Below, in pieces: positions 15,301-22,876 of a stretch of 61,405 bases of DNA. The notes beneath the pieces were generated by a model. The model had not been told where the DNA came from. It made no database searches and saw only the letters and a list, made by a program, of their open reading frames with translations. The stretch is taken from contig UQQA01000003.1 of NCBI GenBank assembly GCA_900543105.1, forward strand, positions 1 to 61,405, read 5' to 3'. The translations under genes and the position numbers were made by a program. This DNA comes from an uncultured Ruminococcus sp. (GTDB lineage: Bacteria; Bacillota; Clostridia; Oscillospirales; Ruminococcaceae). The number at the start of each line of letters is the position of its first letter. Position 1 is the first letter of the stretch.

Positions 15301-17577
15301 GGTTTTTTCCTCCTGTTTATTTTTACCGCTTTTATTATGGCGGAATTTATCGTGTTTGGGGTCGTAAATTTTGGTGAGGTTAAGGCGGAGCGCATTAGTT
15401 ACAACGCAGAAGCTCGAAAGGCTCATTGCGGCGGCGGCGAACATTGGGGTCAATGTCAGTCCGAGCGGTATAAACACGCCTGCGGCAACGGGGATTCCGA
15501 TGCCGTTATAGATGAACGCCCAGAAGAGGTTCTCCTTGATATTCGTCAAGGTGTTTCGGCTGAGGCGTATTGCGGCAGGGACATCTTCAAGCCTGCTCTT
15601 CATAAGCACAACATCTGCCGCATCTATTGCGATATCCGTTCCTGCGCCTATTGCGATGCCCGTATCGGCTCTTGTGAGGGCAGGTGCATCGTTTATTCCG
15701 TCGCCGACCATTGCGGTTCGTCCGCTTTCGCAAAGCTTTCTTACTGCGGCTTCTTTCTGATTGGGGAGAACACCTGCGATAACGTTATCGATGCCTGCCT
15801 GAGCGGCAATTGCACGGGCGGTCTTTTCGTTATCGCCCGTCAGCATTACGACGTTAAGACCCATATTTTTGAGTTCCTCAACAGCCTTTTTGCTGTCCTC
15901 TTTTATGACATCGGCGGCGGCAAGTATACCGACAAGCTTTCCGTCATAGGCGAAAAATATCGGCGTTTTACCCTGCTCGGCGAGTGCTTCATACTTTGCT
16001 GTTGTTTCGCTGTCGAGCTTGCAAAACTGCGAAGTGATAAACTCTGCTTTTCCGCCTACGGCTTTCTTTCCGTCAAGAGTTGCTTCAAGTCCGTTGCCCG
16101 AGAGAATTTTAAAATCCGTTGTTTCGGCGAGGGCTATGTTCCGCTCTTTGCCGTAAGCCGTAACAGCGGCGGCGAGAGGGTGTTCGCTCTTCTTTTCGAG
16201 CGAACAGGCAATGTATAGAAGCTCTTCCTCCAAAGTGCCGTTAAGGGGGATAACATCGGTTATCTTAGGCTCGCCCTTAGTGATAGTTCCCGTCTTGTCG
16301 AGGGCGATGTTACGGATCTTGCCCGTTTCTTCAAGCGAAGCGGCGGTCTTGAAAAGTATGCCGTTCTTCGCACCGACACCGCTTCCGACCATTATTGCGA
16401 CAGGCGTTGCAAGTCCGAGTGCGCACGGACAGCTTATAACGAGCACGGTTATCCCTCTTGCAAGAGCATAACCCGCGGTCTGTCCGAGCAGAAGCCATAC
16501 AACGAATGTAACGAGTGCGATCCCGATAACGGTCGGGACGAAGATACCCGAAACCTTGTCTGCGATCTTTGCGATAGGCGCTTTTGTTGCGGCGGCATCG
16601 CTCACCATTTGTATTATCTTTGAAAGTGCGGTTTCCTCACCGACATTGACGGCTTCGCATTTCAGAAATCCCGACTGATTTATCGTTGCCGCCGAGACCT
16701 TGTCACCGACCTTTTTATCGGCAGGAATACTTTCGCCCGTGAGAGCCGATTCGTTGACGGCACTTTCGCCCTCTGTGACGATACCGTCGGCAGGTATGCT
16801 TTCGCCGGGCTTTACAACGAAAATATCGCCCTTTACAACGTCCTCGGCAGGGATAGTCACCTCTGCTCCGTCACGAAGCACGGTCGCGGTCTTGGGAGCA
16901 AGAGCGATCAGACCTTTGAGAGCGTCCGTTGTCTTGCCCTTTGAGTGCGCTTCGAGCATTTTTCCGAGCGTTATAAGTGCAAGTATCATAGCCGCCGACT
17001 CAAAATATAGATTGTGGACGTAGGACATCTGATCTTTGGCGACTGTCATTGCGAACATCTCATAGACGCTGTAAATATAAGCCGCAGACGAGCCCAATGC
17101 GACAAGGCTGTCCATATTCGGCGACCTGTGCCACAAAGCCTTGAAGCCGCTTATGAAAAAGCGCTGATTTATCACCATTACAGCCGTTGTGAGCAGAAGC
17201 TGAATGAGCGCAAGGGCAAAATGGTTATGTTCAAGCACAGCAGGAACTTTCCAGCCCCACATCATTGCACCCATTGAAAAATACATCAGCACCGCAAGCA
17301 GTATAAGCGACGAAACAAGCCTTGCGATAAGCTTTTTCTCGCTATTGTCGGTCGGAGCTTCGGTCTTGGTGGATTTTCCGTTCTTGGCGGAAATGCCGTA
17401 GCCTGCTTTTTCAACGGCGGCGAAAATATCCGCCTGAGAAGCCGTTCCCTCAACGCCCATTGAATTCGTCAGCAGGTTGACCGATACGGACGAAACACCC
17501 TTGACAGCCGAGACAGCCTTTTCGACCCTCGCACTGCAGGCGGCGCAGGTCATTCCCGTGACATTGTACTGTTCCAT
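15091..17577 (-). CDS. copA: Copper-translocating P-type ATPase with fused C-terminal CopZ domain
   Basis: Exports Cu(I) across the cytoplasmic membrane. 828 residues: N-terminal HMA domain with GMTCAAC (~8-14), transmembrane helices, the P1B metal site CPC in SCPCALGLATP, the phosphorylation motif DKTGTITKG and the hinge GDGINDAPAL. A Lys-rich linker leads to a second HMA domain at the C-terminus (GMMCSHC), which is unusual because that domain is normally the separate chaperone CopZ. The start at 17577 (MEQYNVTG) is chosen by spacing from AAGGA. The gene is downstream of csoR and copper-responsive through it. Confidence 0.93.
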   Translation of the reverse strand: MEQYNVTGMTCAACSARVEKAVSAVKGVSSVSVNLLTNSMGVEGTASQADIFAAVEKAGYGISAKNGKSTKTEAPTDNSEKKLIARLVSSLILLAVLMYFSMGAMMWGWKVPAVLEHNHFALALIQLLLTTAVMVINQRFFISGFKALWHRSPNMDSLVALGSSAAYIYSVYEMFAMTVAKDQMSYVHNLYFESAAMILALITLGKMLEAHSKGKTTDALKGLIALAPKTATVLRDGAEVTIPAEDVVKGDIFVVKPGESIPADGIVTEGESAVNESALTGESIPADKKVGDKVSAATINQSGFLKCEAVNVGEETALSKIIQMVSDAAATKAPIAKIADKVSGIFVPTVIGIALVTFVVWLLLGQTAGYALARGITVLVISCPCALGLATPVAIMVGSGVGAKNGILFKTAASLEETGKIRNIALDKTGTITKGEPKITDVIPLNGTLEEELLYIACSLEKKSEHPLAAAVTAYGKERNIALAETTDFKILSGNGLEATLDGKKAVGGKAEFITSQFCKLDSETTAKYEALAEQGKTPIFFAYDGKLVGILAAADVIKEDSKKAVEELKNMGLNVVMLTGDNEKTARAIAAQAGIDNVIAGVLPNQKEAAVRKLCESGRTAMVGDGINDAPALTRADTGIAIGAGTDIAIDAADVVLMKSRLEDVPAAIRLSRNTLTNIKENLFWAFIYNGIGIPVAAGVFIPLGLTLTPMFAAAAMSLSSFCVVTNALRLNLTKIYDPKHDKFRHNKSGKNKQEEKTMTKTLKIEGMMCSHCEAAVKKALEAVDGVVSAEASHEKKNAVVTLSKDVPNDVLKKAVEDKEYTVLGVE

Positions 17578-17593
17578 TTTTATCATTCCTTTT

Positions 17594-17902
17594 TTACATC
17601 AATCTTTTGATTATGGAGATAAGTTCGCCGACAACTTCATCGTTGCCCTCACGAATGTTGTTCACAACGCAGGTGCTTATGTGATTTTCGAGAAGCTCGC
17701 GGTTGAAAGCGTCCACCGCCGCGCCGATAGCCGCCGACTGGGTGAGGATATCGGTGCAGTAAGCGTTGTCCCCGAGCATTTTTTTGATGCCCCTGACCTG
17801 TCCCTCGATGCGGTTCAGGCGGTTCATGAGCTTTTTGTACTCTTCGGGCGAACGTTCCTTGGTTTTTTTACATTCCGAGCATTTGCAGCATTTTTTATCC
17901 AT
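17594..17902 (-). CDS. csoR: Copper-sensing repressor CsoR
   Basis: DUF156 metal-sensing repressor, a four-helix DNA-binding protein released from DNA by Cu(I). 102 residues. The Cu ligands are visible: Cys in AYCTDI, His and Cys in ENHISTCV. The N-terminus MDKKCCKCSECKK is extra Cys-rich. AGGGAGA lies upstream of the start. It is first in the csoR-copA operon; copA follows after 16 nt. Confidence 0.93.
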   Translation of the reverse strand: MDKKCCKCSECKKTKERSPEEYKKLMNRLNRIEGQVRGIKKMLGDNAYCTDILTQSAAIGAAVDAFNRELLENHISTCVVNNIREGNDEVVGELISIIKRLM

Positions 17903-17937
17903 AACGAAATTATCTCCCTGAACTTTCGGTTTATTCC

Positions 17938-17966
17938 ATTATATACCCCCTATGGGTATTTGTCAA
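17938..17966 (-). promoter_or_regulatory. csoR-copA promoter with CsoR operator in the spacer
   Basis: On the minus strand TTGACA (17961-17966), a 17 bp spacer and TATAAT (17938-17943). The spacer contains the palindrome TACCCCCTATGGGTA (17943-17957), which matches the known CsoR box style (TACCC...GGGTA). Binding there would block RNA polymerase. Confidence 0.85.
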
Positions 17967-17981
17967 GAGGGGAATGAAAAA

Positions 17982-18019
17982 ATTCGTAATTCGTAATTCG
18001 TAATGCGTAATGCGTAATT
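17982..18019. repeat. Short tandem repeat block
   Basis: Five units of GTAATTC/GTAATGC adjoin the left side of element B copy 3. No matching inverted block is found on the other side. Confidence 0.7.
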
Positions 18020-18020
18020 T

Positions 18021-18385
18021 TTGCAAAGCTCAAATTTGTTCGGTGCTGCGAAGCCAAATAAAGTTTAGGTCAAGCCTTTTCAAAGGCTTGTGGGTGTCCA
18101 GAGGGCAAAGCCCTTGGTCGCAGGTCAATTTGACCTTTAGCAGAAAGCGAAATACCCTAAACTTTAGCTAAAGGCATTGCCGTAATAGCGAAATTAGTAA
18201 CAGCTAAAAAGGCGCAATTCACATCAAAAAAGGAGAACGAGATATGAGAAATAAATTTCGTAAACCTAAAAATTGTGAATTGCGCCAATTCTATTTTCCT
18301 AAACTAAACTATCCTCGGCGTAAAATGCGCAGAGCGAAAGCGATAAGCATTTTACACCAACAACGTTTGAACAGCGGTGGGATAT
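18021..18385 (+). repeat. Element B, copy 3
   Basis: The best preserved copy: CAAGCCTTTTCAAAGGCTTG stem, AGGGCAAAGCCCT stem, GGTCAATTTGACC stem, GGCGCAATTCACA...TGTGAATTGCGCC palindrome, and the second hairpin with arms near TAAAATGC and GCATTTTA. Confidence 0.75.
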
Positions 18386-18387
18386 GA
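18244..18387 (+). CDS. Small ORF of element B, copy 3
   Basis: 47 codons starting MRNKFRKPKNCELRQFYFPK, with a good AGGAG 8 nt upstream. It is Arg/Lys-rich. It has the best ribosome site of the family. Whether it is translated is unknown; the DNA palindrome alone could conserve the start. Confidence 0.35.
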   Translation: MRNKFRKPKNCELRQFYFPKLNYPRRKMRRAKAISILHQQRLNSGGI

Positions 18388-18592
18388 ACCCAAAAACGGC
18401 ATTTTAACGTAGGGTCGGATTCCATAGCCGACCGTTTTCACGCAAGCGACAGTCGTAAATATATTCCTTGACCCACAGCCAAATGCCCTGTTGCATTGTT
18501 GAAAGACTGCGAAAAATTTATGATCGACAACTATGAAAAAATCGCATATCATATAATAATGATGTTCAAAAAACATAATCTGATTATGTTTC

Positions 18593-18632
18593 AACCCGAG
18601 TAATGTACGCATTGCTCGGGTTGTTTTTGTAA
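18593..18632 (+). terminator. Intrinsic terminator
   Basis: CAACCCGAG...CTCGGGTTG stem followed by TTTTTGT. No clear gene precedes it on this strand; it may end a transcript from element B. Confidence 0.65.
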
Positions 18633-18658
18633 AAAATTTATTTTTTTAAACAGTCTCA

Positions 18659-18687
18659 TTGCATTGCCATAAAAACAGCGTTATAAT
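18659..18687 (+). promoter_or_regulatory. Promoter of the 18716 gene
   Basis: TTGCAT (18659-18664), 17 bp, TATAAT (18682-18687). Confidence 0.65.
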
Positions 18688-18715
18688 TAGAAAGAACACA
18701 TTGGAGGTGAAATAA

Positions 18716-18949
18716 ATGTCAGATTGGAGATTAAATGGGCAAGAAAGGTATTTATATGGTGTTAAATTGAAACATATGAATATTAAGGATAAATTAAATC
18801 TAAGTGATCATGAACATTGTGAATTTTGTTTTGAAAAAATATCAAATTATCCTAATACATTATATGATGCATATTGCACAGAAGACGAATATCATTGGGT
18901 ATGTGATAATTGTTATAATGATTTTAAAATGAGGTTTAATTGGAAATAA
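18716..18949 (+). CDS. Small Cys-rich hypothetical protein, probable zinc binder
   Basis: 77 residues beginning MSDWRLNGQERYLYG. HCEFCFEKI and WVCDNCYNDF provide two CxxC pairs for one zinc site. The form (DWRLNGQE... HEHCEFC... W.C..C..DFK..FNW) resembles widespread uncharacterised proteins of Firmicutes. Codons are strongly AT-rich compared with neighbours (AAA, TAT, AAT dominate), which suggests recent acquisition. It lies next to an IS110 remnant. GGAGGTG precedes the start. Confidence 0.75.
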   Translation: MSDWRLNGQERYLYGVKLKHMNIKDKLNLSDHEHCEFCFEKISNYPNTLYDAYCTEDEYHWVCDNCYNDFKMRFNWK

Positions 18950-18953
18950 AAAA

Positions 18954-19031
18954 TCAGACATTACACTTTAATTTAAAGAGTAAAAATAATTTGTGATTCT
19001 GAAATGCGATATCAATTCCGACAATGATCAT
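18954..19031 (-). pseudogene. IS110-family transposase, 5' fragment
   Basis: An ORF with strong GGAGG begins MIIVGIDIA, the conserved N-terminus of IS110 (DEDD) transposases (VGIDVAK...H), but ends after 25 codons. The rest of the transposase is absent. The break falls next to the AT-rich gene at 18716-18949, so the element was probably truncated by an insertion or deletion. Confidence 0.6.
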
Positions 19032-19367
19032 ATTGACCTCCAAAAATTTGTAAACCCCGGTGCTGTCTGCATAACTTTTCCTATGTAACCCGGTTCCTTA
19101 TTACCGGTCGCAAAGCGCCGTAACCAACTAATAACCACACTCAGGAAAAGCCCGCAGCCAAAACCTCCTCTTACCGGTCAGCAATGCTGCCGTAGGAAAC
19201 AACATGAGATGGACTACGGGGTTTCCTTAAAGTTACCGGATGGGTTTACCGCTTTGGTTTTCCAAAGGGCGAACCTCATCCTACGGGGATATCCCCCTTT
19301 TCTAAAACTCACACAGGCGCTCAGGTCGCTCCCCAGCGTTGCCCTATCCTCCTGTGCGGTAAAAGCA
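19032..19367 (-). ncRNA. Structured region upstream of the IS110 remnant, candidate bridge RNA
   Basis: About 335 nt of GC-rich, strongly structured sequence lies between a minus-strand promoter and the transposase start. Visible pairings include GCACAGG/CCTGTGT, GGGGGATATCCCC, CCTTTGG/CCAAAG, CCGTAG/CTACGG and CCGGTAA/TTACCGG. IS110 elements encode their bridge RNA in exactly this non-coding end. I recognise no other RNA family (RNase P, tmRNA, SRP, 6S were compared by eye and rejected). Confidence 0.5.
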
Positions 19368-19373
19368 CTTTTT

Positions 19374-19402
19374 ATTATATCACTCTTATTATTTTCTTGA
19401 AA
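19374..19402 (-). promoter_or_regulatory. Possible promoter of the IS110 upstream RNA
   Basis: On the minus strand TTTCAA (19397-19402), 17 bp, TATAAT (19374-19379). The -35 is weak. Confidence 0.4.
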
Positions 19403-19457
19403 GGTAGTGTATAATTAAATCTTCGGCTGGGGGATGATTTAATTATCCAGGTTAAAA

Positions 19458-19946
19458 ATGGCAGGAGAAGAAAAGAAAGATTTTAATGCAATGTTGCACG
19501 ACAGCAAGGATATGCCGAAATTCAAGATCATCACCGATGATGCAAGCATTGAAAAATATGGCGGAAACAGAATGTATTTTGCTCCGCCTATCGACTATGA
19601 TACAATTATGAGAAAAGTTCCGTTCGGCAAAGTAATTACAGTGGGAGAGATAAGGGAATATTTTGCCCGAAAATCGGGTGCAGACTTTACAGAGCCTATC
19701 ACAGCAGGGATATTCGTGTCCATCGCAGCATGGGCGAGCTATCAGCGTACCGAGGATAAAACGTCATATTGGCGCACCCTCAAAGCCAACGGCGAGCTGA
19801 ATGAGAAATATCCCGAGGGTATTGAAAAGCAGAAAGAACTGCTTGAAAAAGAGGGTCACACCATTATCCAAAAAGGCAGGAAGAATATCCGTTATTATGT
19901 CAAGGACTATGAAAAAGTTCTTTTTATTCCCGATGAAACTATATAA
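19458..19946 (+). CDS. Alkyltransferase-like protein (MGMT DNA-binding fold)
   Basis: 162 residues. The C-terminal part matches the Ada/MGMT DNA-binding domain: VPFGKVITVGEIREYFARKSG, YWRTLKANGELNEKYPEGIEKQKELLEKEG. The catalytic PCHR cysteine is absent, as in ATL proteins, which flag alkylated bases for repair rather than repairing them. The ribosome site is poor. A 10 bp inverted repeat (TAATTAAATC at 19412-19421, GATTTAATTA at 19436-19445) just upstream could bind a regulator. Confidence 0.75.
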   Translation: MAGEEKKDFNAMLHDSKDMPKFKIITDDASIEKYGGNRMYFAPPIDYDTIMRKVPFGKVITVGEIREYFARKSGADFTEPITAGIFVSIAAWASYQRTEDKTSYWRTLKANGELNEKYPEGIEKQKELLEKEGHTIIQKGRKNIRYYVKDYEKVLFIPDETI

Positions 19947-20057
19947 TATTTTCCGCAAACTAAATCGGCGGATATAGAATCCGCCCCTACTATATTGTAA
20001 ACTCTAAAACTATATTTCTCATACAATCGATAATTCAATAATTTCGTGGAGTTCTGA

Positions 20058-20148
20058 GCAAAGGGCAAACCAACAAGAGGGAGAGGGGCACTCTTTAACC
20101 TATGGACGCGAGCCGTCCCCCTCTCCCCCTTAATGGTCTTCCCTTTGC
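20058..20148. other. Long imperfect hairpin of unknown role
   Basis: GCAAAGGG (20058-20065) pairs with CCCTTTGC (20141-20148). ACCA pairs with TGGT, GGGAGAGGGG with CCCCCTCTCC, and the tip is GGAC-GCGAGCC-GTCC. Together they give a ~90 nt rod with internal loops. The remaining sequence at 19947-20330 holds a small GGCGGATATAGAATCCGCC hairpin (~19973) and no gene. Confidence 0.45.
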
Positions 20149-20324
20149 AATCCCTTTCCTTTATTCCTCTCTCCTCTGGCTAAGACTATATAGACTATAG
20201 AGTACACTTTTCCACTTTGATTTGTTGATTTCTATAGGGCTGTGTTGAATAAAGTTATTGAAAAACGAACCAATAGAATTATAAAGTTTTCGGGTTTGCA
20301 GAATACTACAATCGACACTTTCCA

Positions 20325-20401
20325 TATAAAACAAAAGTCGGCGAAATATTCACCGACCAAATAAAAAAAGAAAACGCCAGGACTATTGCCCTGACGCTTT
20401 T
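20325..20401 (-). terminator. Tandem terminators of the tRNA operon
   Basis: Reading the minus strand, CGTCAGG...CCTGGCG with a long T-rich run (20366-20400) is followed by GTCGG...CCGAC with TTTTGTTTT (20331-20362). Confidence 0.75.
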
Positions 20402-20405
20402 GATG

Positions 20406-20481
20406 TGGAGCGGATTACGAGGCTCGAACTCGCTACCTCCACCTTGGCAAGGTGGCGCTCTACCAGATGAGCTAAATCCGC
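20406..20481 (-). tRNA. tRNA-Gly (anticodon GCC)
   Basis: 76 nt with encoded CCA. Acceptor GCGGATT/AATCCGC; anticodon loop TTGCCAA; T loop TTCGAGC. Last of four tRNAs in the operon. Confidence 0.95.
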
Positions 20482-20532
20482 ATAAGTGCTATGTCAACAC
20501 TATTGCACCAACTAAGCACCTATTTGTCTTTG

Positions 20533-20608
20533 TGGTGCTTCCGGACGGAATCGAACCATCGACACGGGGATTTTCAGTCCCCTGCTCTACCGACTGAGCT
20601 ACAGAAGC
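20533..20608 (-). tRNA. tRNA-Phe (anticodon GAA)
   Basis: 76 nt with encoded CCA. Acceptor GCTTCTG/CGGAAGC; anticodon loop CTGAAAA; T loop TTCGATT. Confidence 0.95.
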
Positions 20609-20625
20609 ATTTATAAAGACAAAAA

Positions 20626-20702
20626 TGGCGACCCGAAAGAGACTCGAACTCTCGACCTCCGCCGTGACAGGGCGGCGTTCTAACCAACTGAACTATCGGG
20701 CC
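20626..20702 (-). tRNA. tRNA-Asp (anticodon GTC)
   Basis: 77 nt with encoded CCA. Acceptor GGCCCGA/TCGGGTC; anticodon loop CTGTCAC; T loop TTCGAGT. Confidence 0.95.
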
Positions 20703-20705
20703 GTA

Positions 20706-20781
20706 TGGTGGGAACAATAGGGCTCGAACCTATGACCCTCTGCTTGTAAGGCAGATGCTCTCCCAGCTGAGCTATGCTCCC
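20706..20781 (-). tRNA. tRNA-Val (anticodon TAC)
   Basis: 76 nt with encoded CCA. Acceptor GGGAGCA/TGTTCCC; anticodon loop CTTACAA; T loop TTCGAGC. First tRNA of the operon. Confidence 0.95.
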
Positions 20782-20834
20782 ACATTTTTGTTATCACTCG
20801 GAGTTTTTTGTTTCTCTCTCGTGACGACTTAATT

Positions 20835-20863
20835 ATAATACACTATTCTGCGGAAAAAGTCAA
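20835..20863 (-). promoter_or_regulatory. Promoter of the tRNA operon
   Basis: On the minus strand TTGACT (20858-20863), 17 bp, TATTAT (20835-20840). The following stretch 20864-21223 holds no gene; I see only AT-rich sequence and a hairpin GCCGCAGG...CCTGCGGC (21198-21215) after the DUF4830 gene. Confidence 0.7.
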
Positions 20864-21223
20864 TACTTTTTCACCTATTTTTTTGAGTTTTGTCACATTG
20901 CACAATCAGGCATTGAATATACACCGCCCCACTTATTACATTATAACAAGAAAACGCCGTTTTTATCCCTGAATCAGCTATTTTTCTTCTTCCAAAATCT
21001 TATTTTTTGATAAAAAATCACTTTCAAAAACCCGAATTTTACAAAAAAATTTTTAAATATCAAAAAATGAGTACCGCCGACCGCTTCAACTGCCATTTCC
21101 GACGATTTTCCGAGATGCTTTTCCGAAATTTCACCAATTGAACGCCTTTAACATTGTAAAATGTCGTATTCTCGGCAGTCAGCGGCACTCTTTTGCCGCA
21201 GGAAATACCTGCGGCAATGTATA

Positions 21224-21901
21224 TTACTCAAAATTTGTTCCGTCCGTGCTGTCATCTGGGACGAAGATCACCTCGGAGGCGTTGTCTGCCGCTGTTGTAG
21301 CTGATGTTCCGTCCTGCTGCGTGACATCTGCCGTGTTTGAAGCGGCATCATCGGAAACCGTTCCGTCGGGAGCATCTCCCTGCGGCGCAGTTGTTTCAGC
21401 CTTGTTTTCGTTCGGCTCGGCTTCGCTCTGCTCAATATCAGTCAGACCCTTTGTGATGAGCAGCTTTACAAAGCCGTTTTCCTCATCGTCATATCTGAGC
21501 TGACAGGCGATGAGCTTATTATCGGCAACGAGGAGGTCTGCGAATACGTTCTCGGAATATTCGGGATAGTTCAGTACCGCATAGCTGAAAAGCGTCGCCT
21601 TGTCGCCCTTATGCTCGGCGAGGTCAAGCCCCTGTACCTGCTGCATTTCGACATAGCTTTTGTACGTATCGTTGAACTCGGACGGCACTGTCACGTCCTC
21701 GCGGCGAACGGGGTCAGGCTTTACGATATAGCCTTGTCGGTTGAGGAATTCGACCCTTTCTGCGTTGCCAGCCATTGCGAAAAACTTATCGGAATCCGCC
21801 TCCTGCTTTGCTTTGCCGAGCAGAAAGACCGCCGCGGCGATAACCAGCACAAGTAAGACTGCAAGTGCGACTTTGCCGCGCGCTCTGGAAGATTTGCTCA
21901 T
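21224..21901 (-). CDS. DUF4830 domain membrane-anchored protein
   Basis: 225 residues. One N-terminal membrane segment (ALAVLLVLVIAAAVFLLG, ~10-27) is followed by an extracytoplasmic domain with ERVEFLNRQGYIV, VTVPSEFNDTYKSYVEMQQ and LDLAEHKG...YAVLNYP, the DUF4830 pattern, then a low-complexity acidic tail. Function unknown. The start at 21901 (MSKSSRARG) follows AAGGAG; an upstream in-frame Met lacks one. Confidence 0.78.
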   Translation of the reverse strand: MSKSSRARGKVALAVLLVLVIAAAVFLLGKAKQEADSDKFFAMAGNAERVEFLNRQGYIVKPDPVRREDVTVPSEFNDTYKSYVEMQQVQGLDLAEHKGDKATLFSYAVLNYPEYSENVFADLLVADNKLIACQLRYDDEENGFVKLLITKGLTDIEQSEAEPNENKAETTAPQGDAPDGTVSDDAASNTADVTQQDGTSATTAADNASEVIFVPDDSTDGTNFE

Positions 21902-22057
21902 TGAGATCCACTCCTTAATATTATTCCCATGATGATAGGATAGCATTGATTTGTATAATATTATGCAGGAATTGTCCCAAAAAGTACAGGCAAAGACAAG
22001 TTTTTCACCGTCAAAATTCTCTCTTTTGTACGAATTTCGTCCAAAAAATTTTCCGAA

Positions 22058-22100
22058 TAAAAAAGCTTTGCAAGCCGTTTTTGACCTGCAAAGCTTTAAA
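22058..22100 (-). terminator. Terminator of the ydj-like operon
   Basis: AAAGCTTTGCAGG and CCGGCTTGCAAAGCTTT-like arms (22063-22097) form a long stem after the ydjH-like gene, followed on the minus strand by TTTTTTATTC. Confidence 0.7.
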
Positions 22101-22102
22101 CG

Positions 22103-22876
22103 TTATCTGTGACCGCCGCTTCCGCCGCCGCCCATACTGTGGCCGCCGCTGCTTCCGTGACCGCCGCTTCCGCTGCTGCTTTCGATCTTTGTTCGTGTAA
22201 CAGTTTCGCGGAGGTAGGTGTCGTTCTTTCTGTACATATTAACGCCGCCCTGACGAACATAGTTCGTGGCACTCGTTTTGCTGTGGAATTTGTATCTTGA
22301 TATAACAATGCCAACGCCTATCGCAGCTGCGACAAGTCCGCCGATAATGCCTGCGATAATGCTCACGCCGAGCGCTGATCCCTCGTCATTTGTGAAATAG
22401 CCTTTGTCATAGACCTCTCTCACGCACTCAAAGTAGGTTTCAACGTTGCCCATATCATCATAAGCGTAATATTTCTCGTTGCAGCGTTTTATCATATCCT
22501 GAACTCTTGCATCGTTGAAATAGTTCACATCGGGATCACCGCCGATGGCAAAGTGACGATAGCCCGTGTCGATGAGGTAGAGGATACCGCTTGCGCTGTA
22601 ACTGCCGTATATCTCTTTGTATCTGCTCTCGGCGTAGTCTATAGCTTTTGAGCCGTCGGTAGGGAAGTCGGTATCGGTCGTGATGACCGCGATATTCCAG
22701 CCCGTGTAGTCGCAAAGCTCCTGCTGTTCCTGCATAAGCTCCTGCTCCTGCTCATCTGTGTAGAGGTTTGCATTATCCTCAAAGTAGATGCTTGCCGCGA
22801 ATGAGTTTATGCAAAGGCAGAGCATCGCCGTAAGAGCCGCCGCAAGGGAGAATGCTGTTCTGAATAATTTTTTCAT
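22103..22876 (-). CDS. TPM-domain membrane protein (YdjH/YgcG-like)
   Basis: 257 residues: signal peptide, TPM domain (YFEDNANLYTDEQEQELMQ... WNIAVITTD ... ILYLIDTGYRHFAIGGD), one membrane helix (~170-195) and a Gly/Ser-rich C-terminus (GSGGHGSSGGHSMGGGG) as in YgcG proteins. Last gene of an operon equivalent to Bacillus ydjG-ydjH-ydjI, which works with PspA in envelope stress. Overlaps the upstream gene by 4 nt. Confidence 0.82.
   Translation of the reverse strand: MKKLFRTAFSLAAALTAMLCLCINSFAASIYFEDNANLYTDEQEQELMQEQQELCDYTGWNIAVITTDTDFPTDGSKAIDYAESRYKEIYGSYSASGILYLIDTGYRHFAIGGDPDVNYFNDARVQDMIKRCNEKYYAYDDMGNVETYFECVREVYDKGYFTNDEGSALGVSIIAGIIGGLVAAAIGVGIVISRYKFHSKTSATNYVRQGGVNMYRKNDTYLRETVTRTKIESSSGSGGHGSSGGHSMGGGGSGGHR

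Noticed and set aside
15337..16218. 293-codon plus-strand ORF inside copA
   Set aside because: Lies opposite the clear P-type ATPase frame with all motifs; no ribosome site.
19032..19367. Structured region as RNase P RNA, tmRNA, SRP RNA or 6S RNA
   Set aside because: The diagnostic sequences (GAGGAAAGTCC, tmRNA acceptor ends, the GGAAGCAGC-type SRP loop) were not found by eye, and an IS110 start lies directly downstream.
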